Shown one piece after another: positions 55,006 to 64,000 of a DNA stretch of 64,000 nt (the stretch's first letter is position 1; each line of letters starts with the position of its first letter). The DNA lies in assembly GCA_031769625.1 (NCBI GenBank), contig JAUIMM010000200.1:55884001-55948000 (forward strand). The letters run 5' to 3'. Below the pieces are notes generated by a model. It worked only from the letters and a program-made list of their open reading frames with translations, was not told the origin of the DNA and searched no databases. The stretch is from Taudactylus pleione (lineage: Eukaryota; Chordata; Amphibia; Anura; Myobatrachidae). The position numbers and the translations under genes are program-made.

Positions 55006-56310
55006 GAGATAAGCATAACCAGCTTGGCAGCTGAGGCCAGGAGCAACTGTCAGTGACGAAGATTAGGCACTGAATGCCGACAGGAGCGAGGCTTTATACC
55101 CAGTGACTGACTGGGATTGGCTGATGACGACAGGTGGCCGCTGAACTGGTTACCCATTGGAGATATGGCGGTCAGCTGACCAGGATCAACATGGTGGCAC
55201 CCAGTGTCCGTGGCCGGCGGGGATGCCGTCAGAACCCCAAGTCCCCTGAGACCTCCAGCACACTGAGGACCCTCCAGAGACACACTTAGCTGAACAGGAG
55301 TTGTTATAACAGCGCTTAGTGCCCGGAGCCTGTGGGATAGCCGCTGGAGCTCCGGACCCCTGAGACCACCATCACGCTGAGTACCCTCCGGGAGCACCCT
55401 CCATGACACACAAGGCCAGGATCCCAGCCACGACAGAGCAGCATGACCCTTAGAGTTAGCACGGTTCTTGACTCAGTGACACCAATAACCTATAAGCCCC
55501 TGATGCACCCTGAGTTGTGGAGAAACCCACTTCCTATCACTGGGCACAGTATTGAACCCTCCTGCAAGGAAGATATGAAGGTACCACCACACAGTTAGTG
55601 ACATGCTCGCCTTTCTTCGTAAAGGAAACGCTCCACAACCATGTCTTGCGCCACATGTGACTGCTGAAGAATAAAGCCTCGCTGCTAAGAAAAAAATCTA
55701 ACACAACAACAAGGTGAGCAGGCAGGAATCCAAACAGTAAAGAGGAGGATCCTGCTCGCATCCCATAGGATACCTCCCAGCAAACAAAGTGTCTTTCTCC
55801 TAAGGGTACTTTCCCCCTAGCCTCTTGTATGAAATCAAAGCATAACTGAGGGACACTTACTATCTGGAATAAGATATGGAAACCTAACCACATTATCAAA
55901 GCTTTTTTTCCTGGTTCACCATGAAATACCCATTTAGAAATATTGGTATTGATTTAAGTTTAGTCTATATAAACTCTGAAAAGATACAATTAACATTTTA
56001 TTTACTTTTATTCGTTTTTTTGTATGAGCTTTATGTCTTACACATGAACTGCCTGGCGCCAAGTTTTATGTCTATTATAGGGAATAAGGAAAGCAGTGCT
56101 AATTGGGCTCATCAAAGTTAGTAAACCGCCCCTTTTATAGGCATCATTAGATACCTATAGCCCCACCAACCACTCCACCACCCTAATCCAAGTTCAGCAT
56201 AATTAGTTAACACAGTTTTATTTAATGTATTATATCAGTGTCTCTTCTAATCTCGCTAATGTCGGACTTCAGAGTAAGTAGGGCTCACCAGTACATCTCT
56301 CAAGTTATTA
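55006..56310. other. Unassigned, possible LTR-like minus-strand promoter
   Basis: On the minus strand GGGTATAAAGCCTCGCTCC (about 55088-55106) looks like a TATA box with an initiator-proximal GC block, next to the minisatellite. No gag/pol domain or second LTR was found. 55400-56310 shows nothing else. Confidence 0.25.
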
Positions 56311-56324
56311 TTTTTATTATTATT

Positions 56325-56590
56325 ATAATTTATTTATATGGCGCCACAAGTGTTCCGCAGCGCCTTACAAAGTACATAAACAAATAAGTAACCAGCAACT
56401 TACAATACAAAGCAGGACACGGACATGTATAATAAACATAGCTATATTAGCGACCTTTACGCCCACATAAGCAGCCGAGTGTTAGTTGCCCTAGTGGGGA
56501 GTAAAAGATAAATTAAATTACAGTAGGGAGAAGCACAAGAGGATAGGGGGCCCTGCTCGAAAGAGCATACATTCTTTAAGGGACGTCTTT
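56325..56590. repeat. Interspersed repeat TTTATTTATATGGCGCC...
   Basis: TTTATTTATATGGCGCCACAA, CCGCAGCGCCTTACA and GGGCCCTGCTCGAAAGAGC form a conserved order; the second half matches 41710-41960. Old interspersed family, function unknown. Confidence 0.55.
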
Positions 56591-56692
56591 AAGTTCCTAC
56601 TACACATGTAAAAATAATTTGAGATAATCAGTAAAAACCTGTTGCACTGTCAGTAATAATACATCTGGATATACCTATAGGATGTAGTTATA

Positions 56693-57099
56693 CAGGTTGA
56701 GTCTCCCATATCCAAATATTCCGAAATACGGAATATTCCGAAATACGGAATAATTTTGACATGACTGAGATAATGAAACCTTAGATTTTTGATGGTTCAA
56801 TGTACACAAACTTTGTCTAAGGCACAAATTATTAAAAAATTATTAAAAGTATTGTATAAATTACCTTCAGGCTGTGTGTATAAGGTGTATATGACACATA
56901 AATTAATTGCATTTATGTACACAAACTTTGCTTGAGCCACAAAATTATTGAAAATATTGTATAAAATTACCTGCAGGCTGTGTGTATAAGGAGTATATAA
57001 CACATAGATTATGATATGCAAATATTCCAAAATACGGAATATTCCATTATCCAAAATACCCCTGGTCCCAAGCATTTTGGATATGAGAGGCTCAACCTG
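56693..57099. mobile_element. pogo/Tigger-like MITE, 407 bp, TA target
   Basis: Termini CAGGTTGAGTCTCCCATATCC and CAGGTTGAGCCTCTCATATCC (inward), with TA at 56691-56692 and 57100-57101. The CAGGTTGAG terminus is characteristic of Tigger-type elements. The interior contains two diverged direct copies of an approximately 110-bp segment (GTACACAAACTTTG...CAGGCTGTGTGTATAAGG). Confidence 0.85.
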
Positions 57100-57101
57100 T
57101 A

Positions 57102-57869
57102 ATACCGACGGCCGGGATGCCGCCTGTTTTAATCCCGGCATCAGAATCCTGACCCGGCACTAAACATAGGTGGCTAAATTCTGATGCCAGCCTATATACT
57201 GACGCCGGAATCCTGACAGATGGTATTCCGATCGAAGGTCTATGGTTGGTACAAAATAAATCACACTCTTCCTGTCTAAAATATATGACGGAGGACTAGT
57301 TTAGCCATAAATAATATCCTCTGATTAATAAATAAATATAAAATTTTCATAAAGAAGTAGATTGAATAAATATGACAATTATATTCACATACATACATTA
57401 TAGATTTAATTAGTTACCTTTTATCTCTAATCTTTTTCCAGAATAATGTATACTCCACAGAACAGTTTAGCTCCATAAGTATATTTCCCTTATCCCTGTA
57501 TTGGATGAAACCTTTCAGCAGTCATAAAAATGTCAGCATTTATTTACCTTATAAATTCAAAATATGAATCAGTTTTAAAGGAAAATGGAAATGAATAAAT
57601 CGGAGAAACCCATAAAGTGTTGTTTTAATTAAACCATTTAATACTATACTTTCTAACTGTCCTATGCATATTTGTGACTGCTGTGGTCATTAGTCTTCAC
57701 TGGCTATAATACAGTCAAATCTAAACTGAAGTAGTTGATCCTTGCTTGATCCAATATACAGATGGTACTAAAATAGCTACAGAGAAAGGAGCACAATGGC
57801 TAAGGATACAGCCTGTAAAGATAACATTAATTAAGGTTAAGATAATTGAGTTAATTATTCTACCATTGC
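57102..57869. other. Unassigned, mostly AT-rich
   Basis: 57110-57240 has GGGATGCCG and TCCCGGCATC words shared with 47560-48275. The remainder is AT-rich with no recognisable element. Confidence 0.35.
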
Positions 57870-57872
57870 TTA

Positions 57873-58198
57873 TGCTGGACAATACTCTGCTCAATTATCG
57901 GTCCGCTCAGATAATTAACAACTGATTGGGCAGATAATTAGACAGTGTATTGCCGCAGACAAACCAAGGAATTTTCGATCTTCGGACATGCAAAATCGTC
58001 CAGCAAGTCCGATAAATCTGTTAATTGGTCGGCCGCATCTGACAGCATAAACGCTGCCGTGGCCTACCACCCAACATTTCCTCTGCTCCTTTATAGGGGT
58101 GGAACAGCGGAATGTTTACTTGACAGGGATGGGTTTTAACTTGTCAGATAAAATGACAATCGGTCTGAAATATACTTTTTCACAGTGTATGCCCAGCA
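57873..58198. mobile_element. 326-bp Harbinger-type MITE, TSD TTA
   Basis: TGCTGGACAATACTCTG at the left and TGCTGGGCATACACTGTG inward from the right, with TTA at 57870-57872 and 58199-58201. The terminus resembles TGCTGGGTACACACT of 28938-29312. Confidence 0.65.
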
Positions 58199-58261
58199 TT
58201 AGAGGTCTGATCAGTTGAGACAACCAACTAGTCCGAGGTATGTAGAACTCAGTGATGCAAT

Positions 58262-59000
58262 CAGTGCTTAAAATGGTCCTAGAGGAGTGGTGGAAGTCAC
58301 CCCCCCCCCCCTCGGCGCTTATTGAAAAAAAAAGGGACAGTGCGCGCCATAGGCGCACGGCAAAAAATGAGGCATGGTCTCAAAAGAAAGGGGCGCGGTC
58401 ACACAATAGTATTCCCAATTCAATTTACACCACACAGTAGCACAATCTTGATTCATCCCTGATTCACATTACACCACTTAGTAGTGTCCCTTATTCATGT
58501 ATGACACACAGCAGTACCCCTTTTACACAATGCCCACATTTGTGTCCCTTATACACAATGCCCACATAGTAGTGCCCCTTATACAATGCCCACATCAGTA
58601 GTGCCCCTTAGGCAAATGTAATGCCCATTGTAGTGGTGCCCCTGAAGCAGTGCCTCCAGTAGTGGTGCCCCTTATGTAGTGGCCCCAGTAGTGATAGTGC
58701 CCCTTATGCAGTGCCCCCAGCAGTGGTAGTACCCCTTATGCAGTGCTCCCAGTAATAGTGCCCCTTATTCAGTGCCTCTAATAATGGTGCCCCTTATGCA
58801 GTGCCCCAGTAGTGGTGCCCCTTATTCAGTGCCCCCAGGAGTGGTGCCCCTTGTAGTAATGCCCCCAGTAGTAATACTTCCTGTAGTAGTGCCCCCTGTA
58901 GTAATGCCCCCAGGAGTAGTAGTGTCCCCAGTGTACTGTCCCCAGTAGTAGTGCCCCCTGTGTAATGCCCCCAGAAGTTATGTCCCCTATAGTGCCGCTT
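58262..59000. repeat. Repeat with CAGTGCTTAAAATGGTCC start and AGTGCCCCTTATGCAGTG minisatellite
   Basis: A probable hAT-like terminus CAGTGCTTAAAATGGTCC near 58262 is followed by a C11 run and then about 25-30-bp units of AGTGCCCCTTATGCAGTGCC type. This is the reverse complement of the GGCACTGCATAAGGGGC words in 9119-11099 and 50483-52201. No right terminus was located. Confidence 0.5.
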
Positions 59001-60451
59001 ACACAAAAAAGAAAAAACAATACTTACCTTAAGCCTGTCGACCTAACGTCCCTGGGGGCCCAGCAGTCATGTACCAACCTCTGTTTGTTGCCTGCACTTT
59101 ACCAAGTCAAACATAAAAACTGCACCAACATACATGACTTCTGTTTACAGGAGTTTCTTTTGGACTGCAACCACCAGGGCCACAACCTGTGTGTGTATGA
59201 CATTGCCCAGGGTGCAGGGCTCTGGTGAAAGCACCATCACTGCCCCGCTGCACCTGCATTTGGCTTGCATAGTGCCTGGAATGTAGCATTTCTGCAGAGC
59301 TGCCCGAAGCACCCTAGTGCTGGTGGCCCCACCCCCTCAGTGTGACATCATGACATCACATGTTTTCTAACCATTTTGGGGGATAACAAAATACAGTATA
59401 AAGTAAGTTATTCAACAATTAGATTAAATATTATTATTTTTTTACCATTAAAAAAAGGCCACAACATAGCATTGTGGAGCAAACACAGCAGTGTCAGGCA
59501 GGAATGGAGTTTATGTAAGAAATGATTGTAAAACGTTGGTGTTACAGTACTTACAGGGAAAGCAGCACTGGGTGAATCATATTATAGAGAATATAACTGC
59601 TTTCATATTAATATTGAAATTCTATCTTCTAACAGCCAAAAAAAAACAGGCTGTGCATTTCAGCCTAATTAATATATGTGACAAAATTGCAGTTGCAAGG
59701 AAAAGTAGTACCAATTTATTTTTCTGCATTTACTTCTATGGTCAGAAATTCTTATTGGTTCTAAAGGATTTAAGCCCTAGAGATCCCATCAGCCAGCAAC
59801 ACTCTTCTTGGAAGATCAAGTGCGAGACGTTTTAAATGCAGAGTAGATAATCACAGATAATATTCACTCAGTGTATAAATAGTTTTCATCGCAAGAATAT
59901 TTTGGTCCTTATTTTCTGTGCAGCATTAAAAGATAATAAATACATTTTGCAAGTAAACTTATCTAATCCAATGCATTACCAGATGAAAAGATCTTTACAG
60001 CCACATATCTGAAATGTAACGCCTCACAGGGGAAATGTTGTTGTGCTCTTCTCACCCCATGACCCCAATGTCCCAATTTTCTAACTATATAAAATAGATA
60101 AATGTTTTCTCTTTGTAATTATAGTTTTGTGTCACCGGTGGCACCTGTGGAAAAATATTCTTAGTTAGTGTACATGTATGTTTATAGCTCCATTTAGGAG
60201 AATTTGGTAAGGTGAGTGACGCTTTAAAGTCACTATTGCCGCGATGTTGTTAGCCCTAACTGTCCGGCGGGCGCTTCTTGGGGTACAACTCCGGGCCGAG
60301 ATGGTAGCTGGTGGGCTGGAGCTAGTAGAGATGGCTAGTGAGTGTCTCAACACACTGACTGGAATCATTCAGATGAGTGAATGATTCGAGTCACTCAGTA
60401 TTTGGTGAGTCAAGACACCCACCTCCCTAGCTTCTCTGTCAGTGGCAGCCT
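59001..60451. other. Unassigned sequence
   Basis: 59030-59350 and 60160-60450 are GC-balanced; the middle is AT-rich. A small palindrome around GAATCATTCAGATGAGTGAATGATTC lies near 60362. No gene supported. Confidence 0.35.
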
Positions 60452-62523
60452 GAGTCAGTGGCAGCTCCGCCCCCTACACTGCTTATCCGACCTGATTATA
60501 CTTCTCCACTGAGTCAGATCAGCAGTGTAGGTGTGGAAGGCTGTGCTGGGATCACGTGTTTGATCCCAGCATCAGCCGACGTGCAGGGGCAGGCAGAAGG
60601 GATGTGTCCTCTGCGGGACACATCCGTTGCCGGCGCTGGGACAGTAATGTCCCTAGCATCGGTGCAGATACCGCGGGCACCTGGTGAAGGGACCGCCTGG
60701 TCCCTTTCACCAGTGCCGGCGGTACTGTGGCGCCGGGAGAAGCTTGGCTCCGGGCGCAAGCTCAGCGGAGCTTGGCGCCCGGCAGCCAAGAAGCGGCGGG
60801 TAGCCGGCGCTGGGAGAGAGTACCTGCTCCCAGCGCCGGTCAGGCGTTGGGCGCGGCGGGCGTTTGGCTCTGGCCGCGAGCCAAACCTGGCTCGCGGGCC
60901 AGCAGCCAATCAGAGGCGGACGCGACGAGCCAATCGCGGCTCGCCGCATCATAGCCCCGCCCAATCGCACCATCTTGTATTAGACGGCGCCGAGGGGGAA
61001 AGGGCAGTTCGGCGGCGGAGAGGGAGGAGAGAAGACCACCCGAAGAGTGGAAGATCGGCGCGGCAACAGGGGCGGCGGCCGCGGAAGAGGCCAGAAGACG
61101 CCGCTGTCAAGAGAGAAGAAAAGCGGCGCCGGCTGGAAGAAGAGAAGAAGAGGCGGCGCCGCTGGCCAGGATGGGCCAGCGGCCGAAGAATGCGGCTGAG
61201 GACCGGAGAGGACTGCGGGGGAGGGAAGTAAAAGAGCGTCACGAAGCTCCCCCCCGCAGCCTCTTCCAACGTAGCAGGTAGGCCCTCCGTGAGGCCCACC
61301 ATATACCCCCCTCCCTAGACCGCCAGGGTTGCCGGGCGCTAGGCCCGTGGAGCATTGTCGGGCACTAGGCCCGTGGGTAATTAGGCGGGCACAAGGCCCG
61401 GGGCACTATAGCGGGCATTAGGCCCCATGAAAGGATTGCCCCATTAGTAGGTGTAAGTGGCCTGGGTACTAGGCCCAGGTCACTATATAATAAAGTAGGC
61501 GGGCAACTGCCCGAGCCACCCACCATATAAGGTGGTCTGGGCATTAGGCCCAGACCGCTAGACGAGCCCCACAGACAGGCAGGCAAATAGGCCTGAGCCC
61601 CATAAAATGTGGTCTGGGCATTAGGCCCAGACCACTACCAGAGCCCACCGTTTGGCAGGCACCTAGGCCTGAGCCGCAGGTAAGACCCTGGGCGTTAGGC
61701 CCAGGGCCCTGAGCCCATTAGCTGCAGTGCTAACAGAGGCGGATGATTAGAGGTGTGAGCAGTGGTGGAGAGCTGTACGGCTTCCACCCATGAGGTAGTG
61801 GTTTCCCCAGTCACCGAGAAGAGGAGCTGGCCAGCTCTGGATAGGTAGCAGACATTTAAAGGGACAGCACTGTGTTTTGCTCGTGTATTTAGTCTGTGTT
61901 TGGTGTTCCGTGCAGGGCAAAAGTTTAGTTGTTGTTATATCTGTCACACTACACACACACCGTAGGTTGAGGGTGATGTCGTTTAGTATGTGTAGTTGCT
62001 TGACATAGGTTTAGGCCCTGCACGGCTGTGTTGTGTATCTCCTTACAGGGACCTGTAGGCGAGTGAGCGGACGAAGAGCAAGAGTGGACACGGTGAGAAA
62101 TATCTGTGTGTACTGTCTCTCCCTGTTTGTTTGTCACTACCTATCTCCTTCCTTCTGGGCGGACGGTGAACCTTGCAACCCGGTGCAAGGACGGATCTTC
62201 ACCTGGTGCGTGAGTACCGATAGGTGAAAATTCGGGATCTGAAGCCAAAAGTGCCAATGATGATCTTCACTTAAAACCTGAATTTATCCCCCGGTTCGGT
62301 AGGGCGCGTCGGTCGACGTGAGGAAGGATGGTACTCACCTCGTCTCCTTCCCCCTAGGTCATCGTGTCTGTGTTCTATTCGGAGGTTCCAGGACCGTCTG
62401 CTCAACACACGGCCTGAAGGTGAGAGGGTGTGACGCAAGGTAAGTAACAGACGTACACCTGCATGGCAGCAGGCATTGCACCGCACCCGCCCCTCACATA
62501 GGGGGCGGAGCTGTCAGTGACTC
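60452..62523. mobile_element. Unclassified GC-rich element with inverted ends
   Basis: GAGTCAGTGGCAGCTCCGCC at 60452 is matched inverted by GAGTCACTGACAGCTCCGCC ending at 62523; the pair extends to 25 bp with two mismatches. Between them is a GC-rich block with an arginine-rich open frame (60458-61231) of no recognisable domain, a GGGCATTAGGCCC array (61320-61715) and unique sequence. No TSD or known superfamily signature was found, so the borders may not be the true ends. Confidence 0.4.
61320..61715. repeat. GGGCATTAGGCCC-type degenerate array
   Basis: About 14 palindromic words such as GGGCACTAGGCCC, GGGCATTAGGCCC and GGGCGTTAGGCCC are spaced 20-60 bp apart and separated by AGACC, CCTGAGCC or GTGG spacers. 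Confidence 0.75.
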
Positions 62524-62922
62524 ACTCTGAGTCGCTGGCTCCCCTGCTGGCTACAGCGCTGCATCTAAAGAGACACTTCACTGAGTTGAGCCATTTAAAT
62601 AAGATAGGAAACATCTGTGTATAACCTACTATGGGATCAAGGGTATGGGTATTTTAGTAAGACAACTGTGTGAGAGGCTAATTGATAAACATTATCATAA
62701 TTAGTAAATGAGTGGTAGTATGTCAATATGGCTTGTCATCACCTCTGAGCTTCAGGAGTTGCCACCTCCAGCCCCAAGAAGACGGTGAAGTTGGAGATAA
62801 AAACAGTTAAACCATAAAGAATATGCAATTTCCAAATACCTTAAGTTCACTTGTATTCATTGTCCCAAGCAGTAAGCATCTCTGGAGCTCATAAGTGTGC
62901 TTATGATGCATGATGTATATAC
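62524..62922. other. No recognisable feature
   Basis: AT-balanced spacer before the third hAT copy. Confidence 0.35.
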
Positions 62923-64000
62923 TAGGGGTGTGCACCGGCCACTTTTTGTGTTTTGTGTTTTGGTTTTGGATCTGGATCTTTCTTCGTGTTTTGGATCTGA
63001 ATTGGTTTGCCAAAACCACCCTTTGGTGTTTTGGGTTCTGGGTTTTGTGTTTTGGATCTGGATCTTTCTTCGTGTTTTGGATCTGGATTGGTTTTGCCAA
63101 AACCACCCTTCCGTGTTTTCGGTTCTGGGTTTTGTGTTTTGGATCTGTATTTTTTTTTAAAAAAAGCATAAAAACAGCTAAAATCACAGAATTTGTGGGT
63201 TTTTCTGCTCCTATGCTATTATTAACCTCAATAACCTTAATTTCCACTCATTTCCAGTCTATTCTGAACACCTCACACCTCACAATAGTGTTTTTATGTC
63301 CAAAAGGTTGCACCGAGGTAGCTGGATGACTATGCTAAGCGATACGAGTGGGCGGCACAAACACGTGGCCCATCAAGGAGTGGCACTGCAGTGGCAGACA
63401 GGATGGCAGTTTGAAAAACTAGGCCCCAAACTGTACATAATGCAAATGCAAAGAAAAAAAAGAGGTGCAAGATGGAATTGTCCTTGGGCCCTCCCACCCA
63501 CCCTTATGTTGTATAAACAGGACATGAACACTTTAACAAACCAATCATTTCAGCGCCAGGGTCTGCCACACGACTGTGGCTGAAATGATTGGTTCGTTTG
63601 GGCCCCCACAAAACAAGCTGGCAATTAATCTGTCCCTGCACAAACTGACTCTACGGAGGCAAGATGTCGTCCTCATCCTCCTCATCCACCGATTCCTCAC
63701 CCTCTTCAGTGTTCTGTACATCCTCATCCTCACAGAGAATTAATTTGTCCCCGCTGGAATCCACCACCACAGGTCTCTCTGTACGTTCTGAAGGCTGGTC
63801 TCCCTGGAAGAGTTGATAATTAATTTTTATGAACATCATCTTCTCCACATTTTGTGGAAGCAACCTCCTAGGCCTTTCGCTGACAAGGATCCCGGCTGCA
63901 CTAAACACTCTTTCGGAGTACACACTTGAGGGGGGGCAACTCAGGTAAAATAGAGCCAGTTTGTACAGGGGCCTCCAAATTGCCTCTTTTTCCTGCCAGT
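62923..64000 (-). mobile_element. Left end of hAT copy 3, continues past the window
   Basis: The terminus TAGGGGTGTGCACC begins at 62923 and the sequence matches copies 1 and 2 through the left UTR and the transposase 3' end. The terminal GTTTTGGATCTGGATC segment is duplicated here (62955-63140), which the other copies lack. Confidence 0.92.
63651..64000 (-). pseudogene. hAT transposase C-terminus, copy 3, truncated by the window
   Basis: Minus-strand frame with the acidic tail ending ILPP and the SSVYSERVFSAAG and NVEKMMF motifs, open to the window end at 64000. Differences from copy 2 include ILVSERPRRLL in place of NLVSERRRRLL. Whether the rest of the gene is intact cannot be seen, so calling it a pseudogene is provisional. 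Confidence 0.7.

Noticed and set aside
60458..61231. 257-residue open frame, Arg-rich
   Set aside because: Very GC-rich sequence with open frames on both strands; no domain, so not annotated as a gene.

Overview
This window looks like vertebrate intergenic DNA that is almost entirely transposon-derived, most likely from an anuran amphibian with a repeat-rich genome. The clues are Tc1, hAT and PIF/Harbinger elements with introns, a Penelope-like retroelement, tRNA-derived SINEs and minisatellites, with no operon structure and no recognisable host exon. The organism call is inference from repeat content; the elements themselves are read from termini, target-site duplications (TSDs) and translated domains.

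Layout. 1-5.4 kb: MITE ends, a tRNA SINE, a mariner-like inverted-repeat element, a degenerate hammerhead-like motif and a GC-rich palindromic repeat. 5.4-19.3 kb: hAT-type non-autonomous elements (5419-6881 and 9119-11099, each with a perfect 8-bp TSD), a 2.6-kb element with 0.87-kb inverted arms (11397-14037), a MITE nested in a MITE (14110-14721), a Harbinger-type MITE (16484-17102) and a 137-bp hAT MITE. 19.3-29.9 kb: a Harbinger cluster. Its centre is a 7.97-kb element (20964-28934, TAA TSD) carrying a HARBI1-like DDE transposase on the minus strand and a MADF-domain gene on the plus strand. The exons of each lie in the introns of the other. A 3.35-kb hAT copy is inserted in its left part, and small hairpin-rich MITEs abut it or lie nearby.

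31.1-41.1 kb: a minus-strand Penelope-like element with linker, Cys motif and GIY-YIG endonuclease. Its 3' part is split by a 7.82-kb hAT element (31712-39531, perfect TSD). That hAT encodes a nearly intact BED-finger transposase in two overlapping frames, and upstream of the gene it carries a 22-copy, exactly 160-bp tandem array. 43-52 kb: more Harbinger-type MITEs, a short hAT relative, SINE and LINE-tail-like pieces, GC-rich palindromic repeats, and a 1.7-kb hAT element with a second hAT element nested in it. 53-54.6 kb: a complete but dead Tc1 element whose second catalytic aspartate is replaced by glycine. 54.6-62.9 kb: minisatellites, a pogo/Tigger-like MITE, a Harbinger-type MITE and an unclassified GC-rich repeat. 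62.9 kb to the end: the left end of a third copy of the large hAT.

The parts form a mobile-element ecosystem, not a pathway. One hAT family has a full-length source-like copy, two partial copies and several short relatives sharing its ends. The Harbinger transposase, when intact, could have moved the surrounding 3-bp-TSD MITEs. The most unusual items are the reciprocal intron nesting of the two Harbinger genes, MITEs built from serial hairpins, the length-locked 160-bp array with a higher-order repeat, and a hAT copy whose coding deletions are patched with its own upstream repeat.
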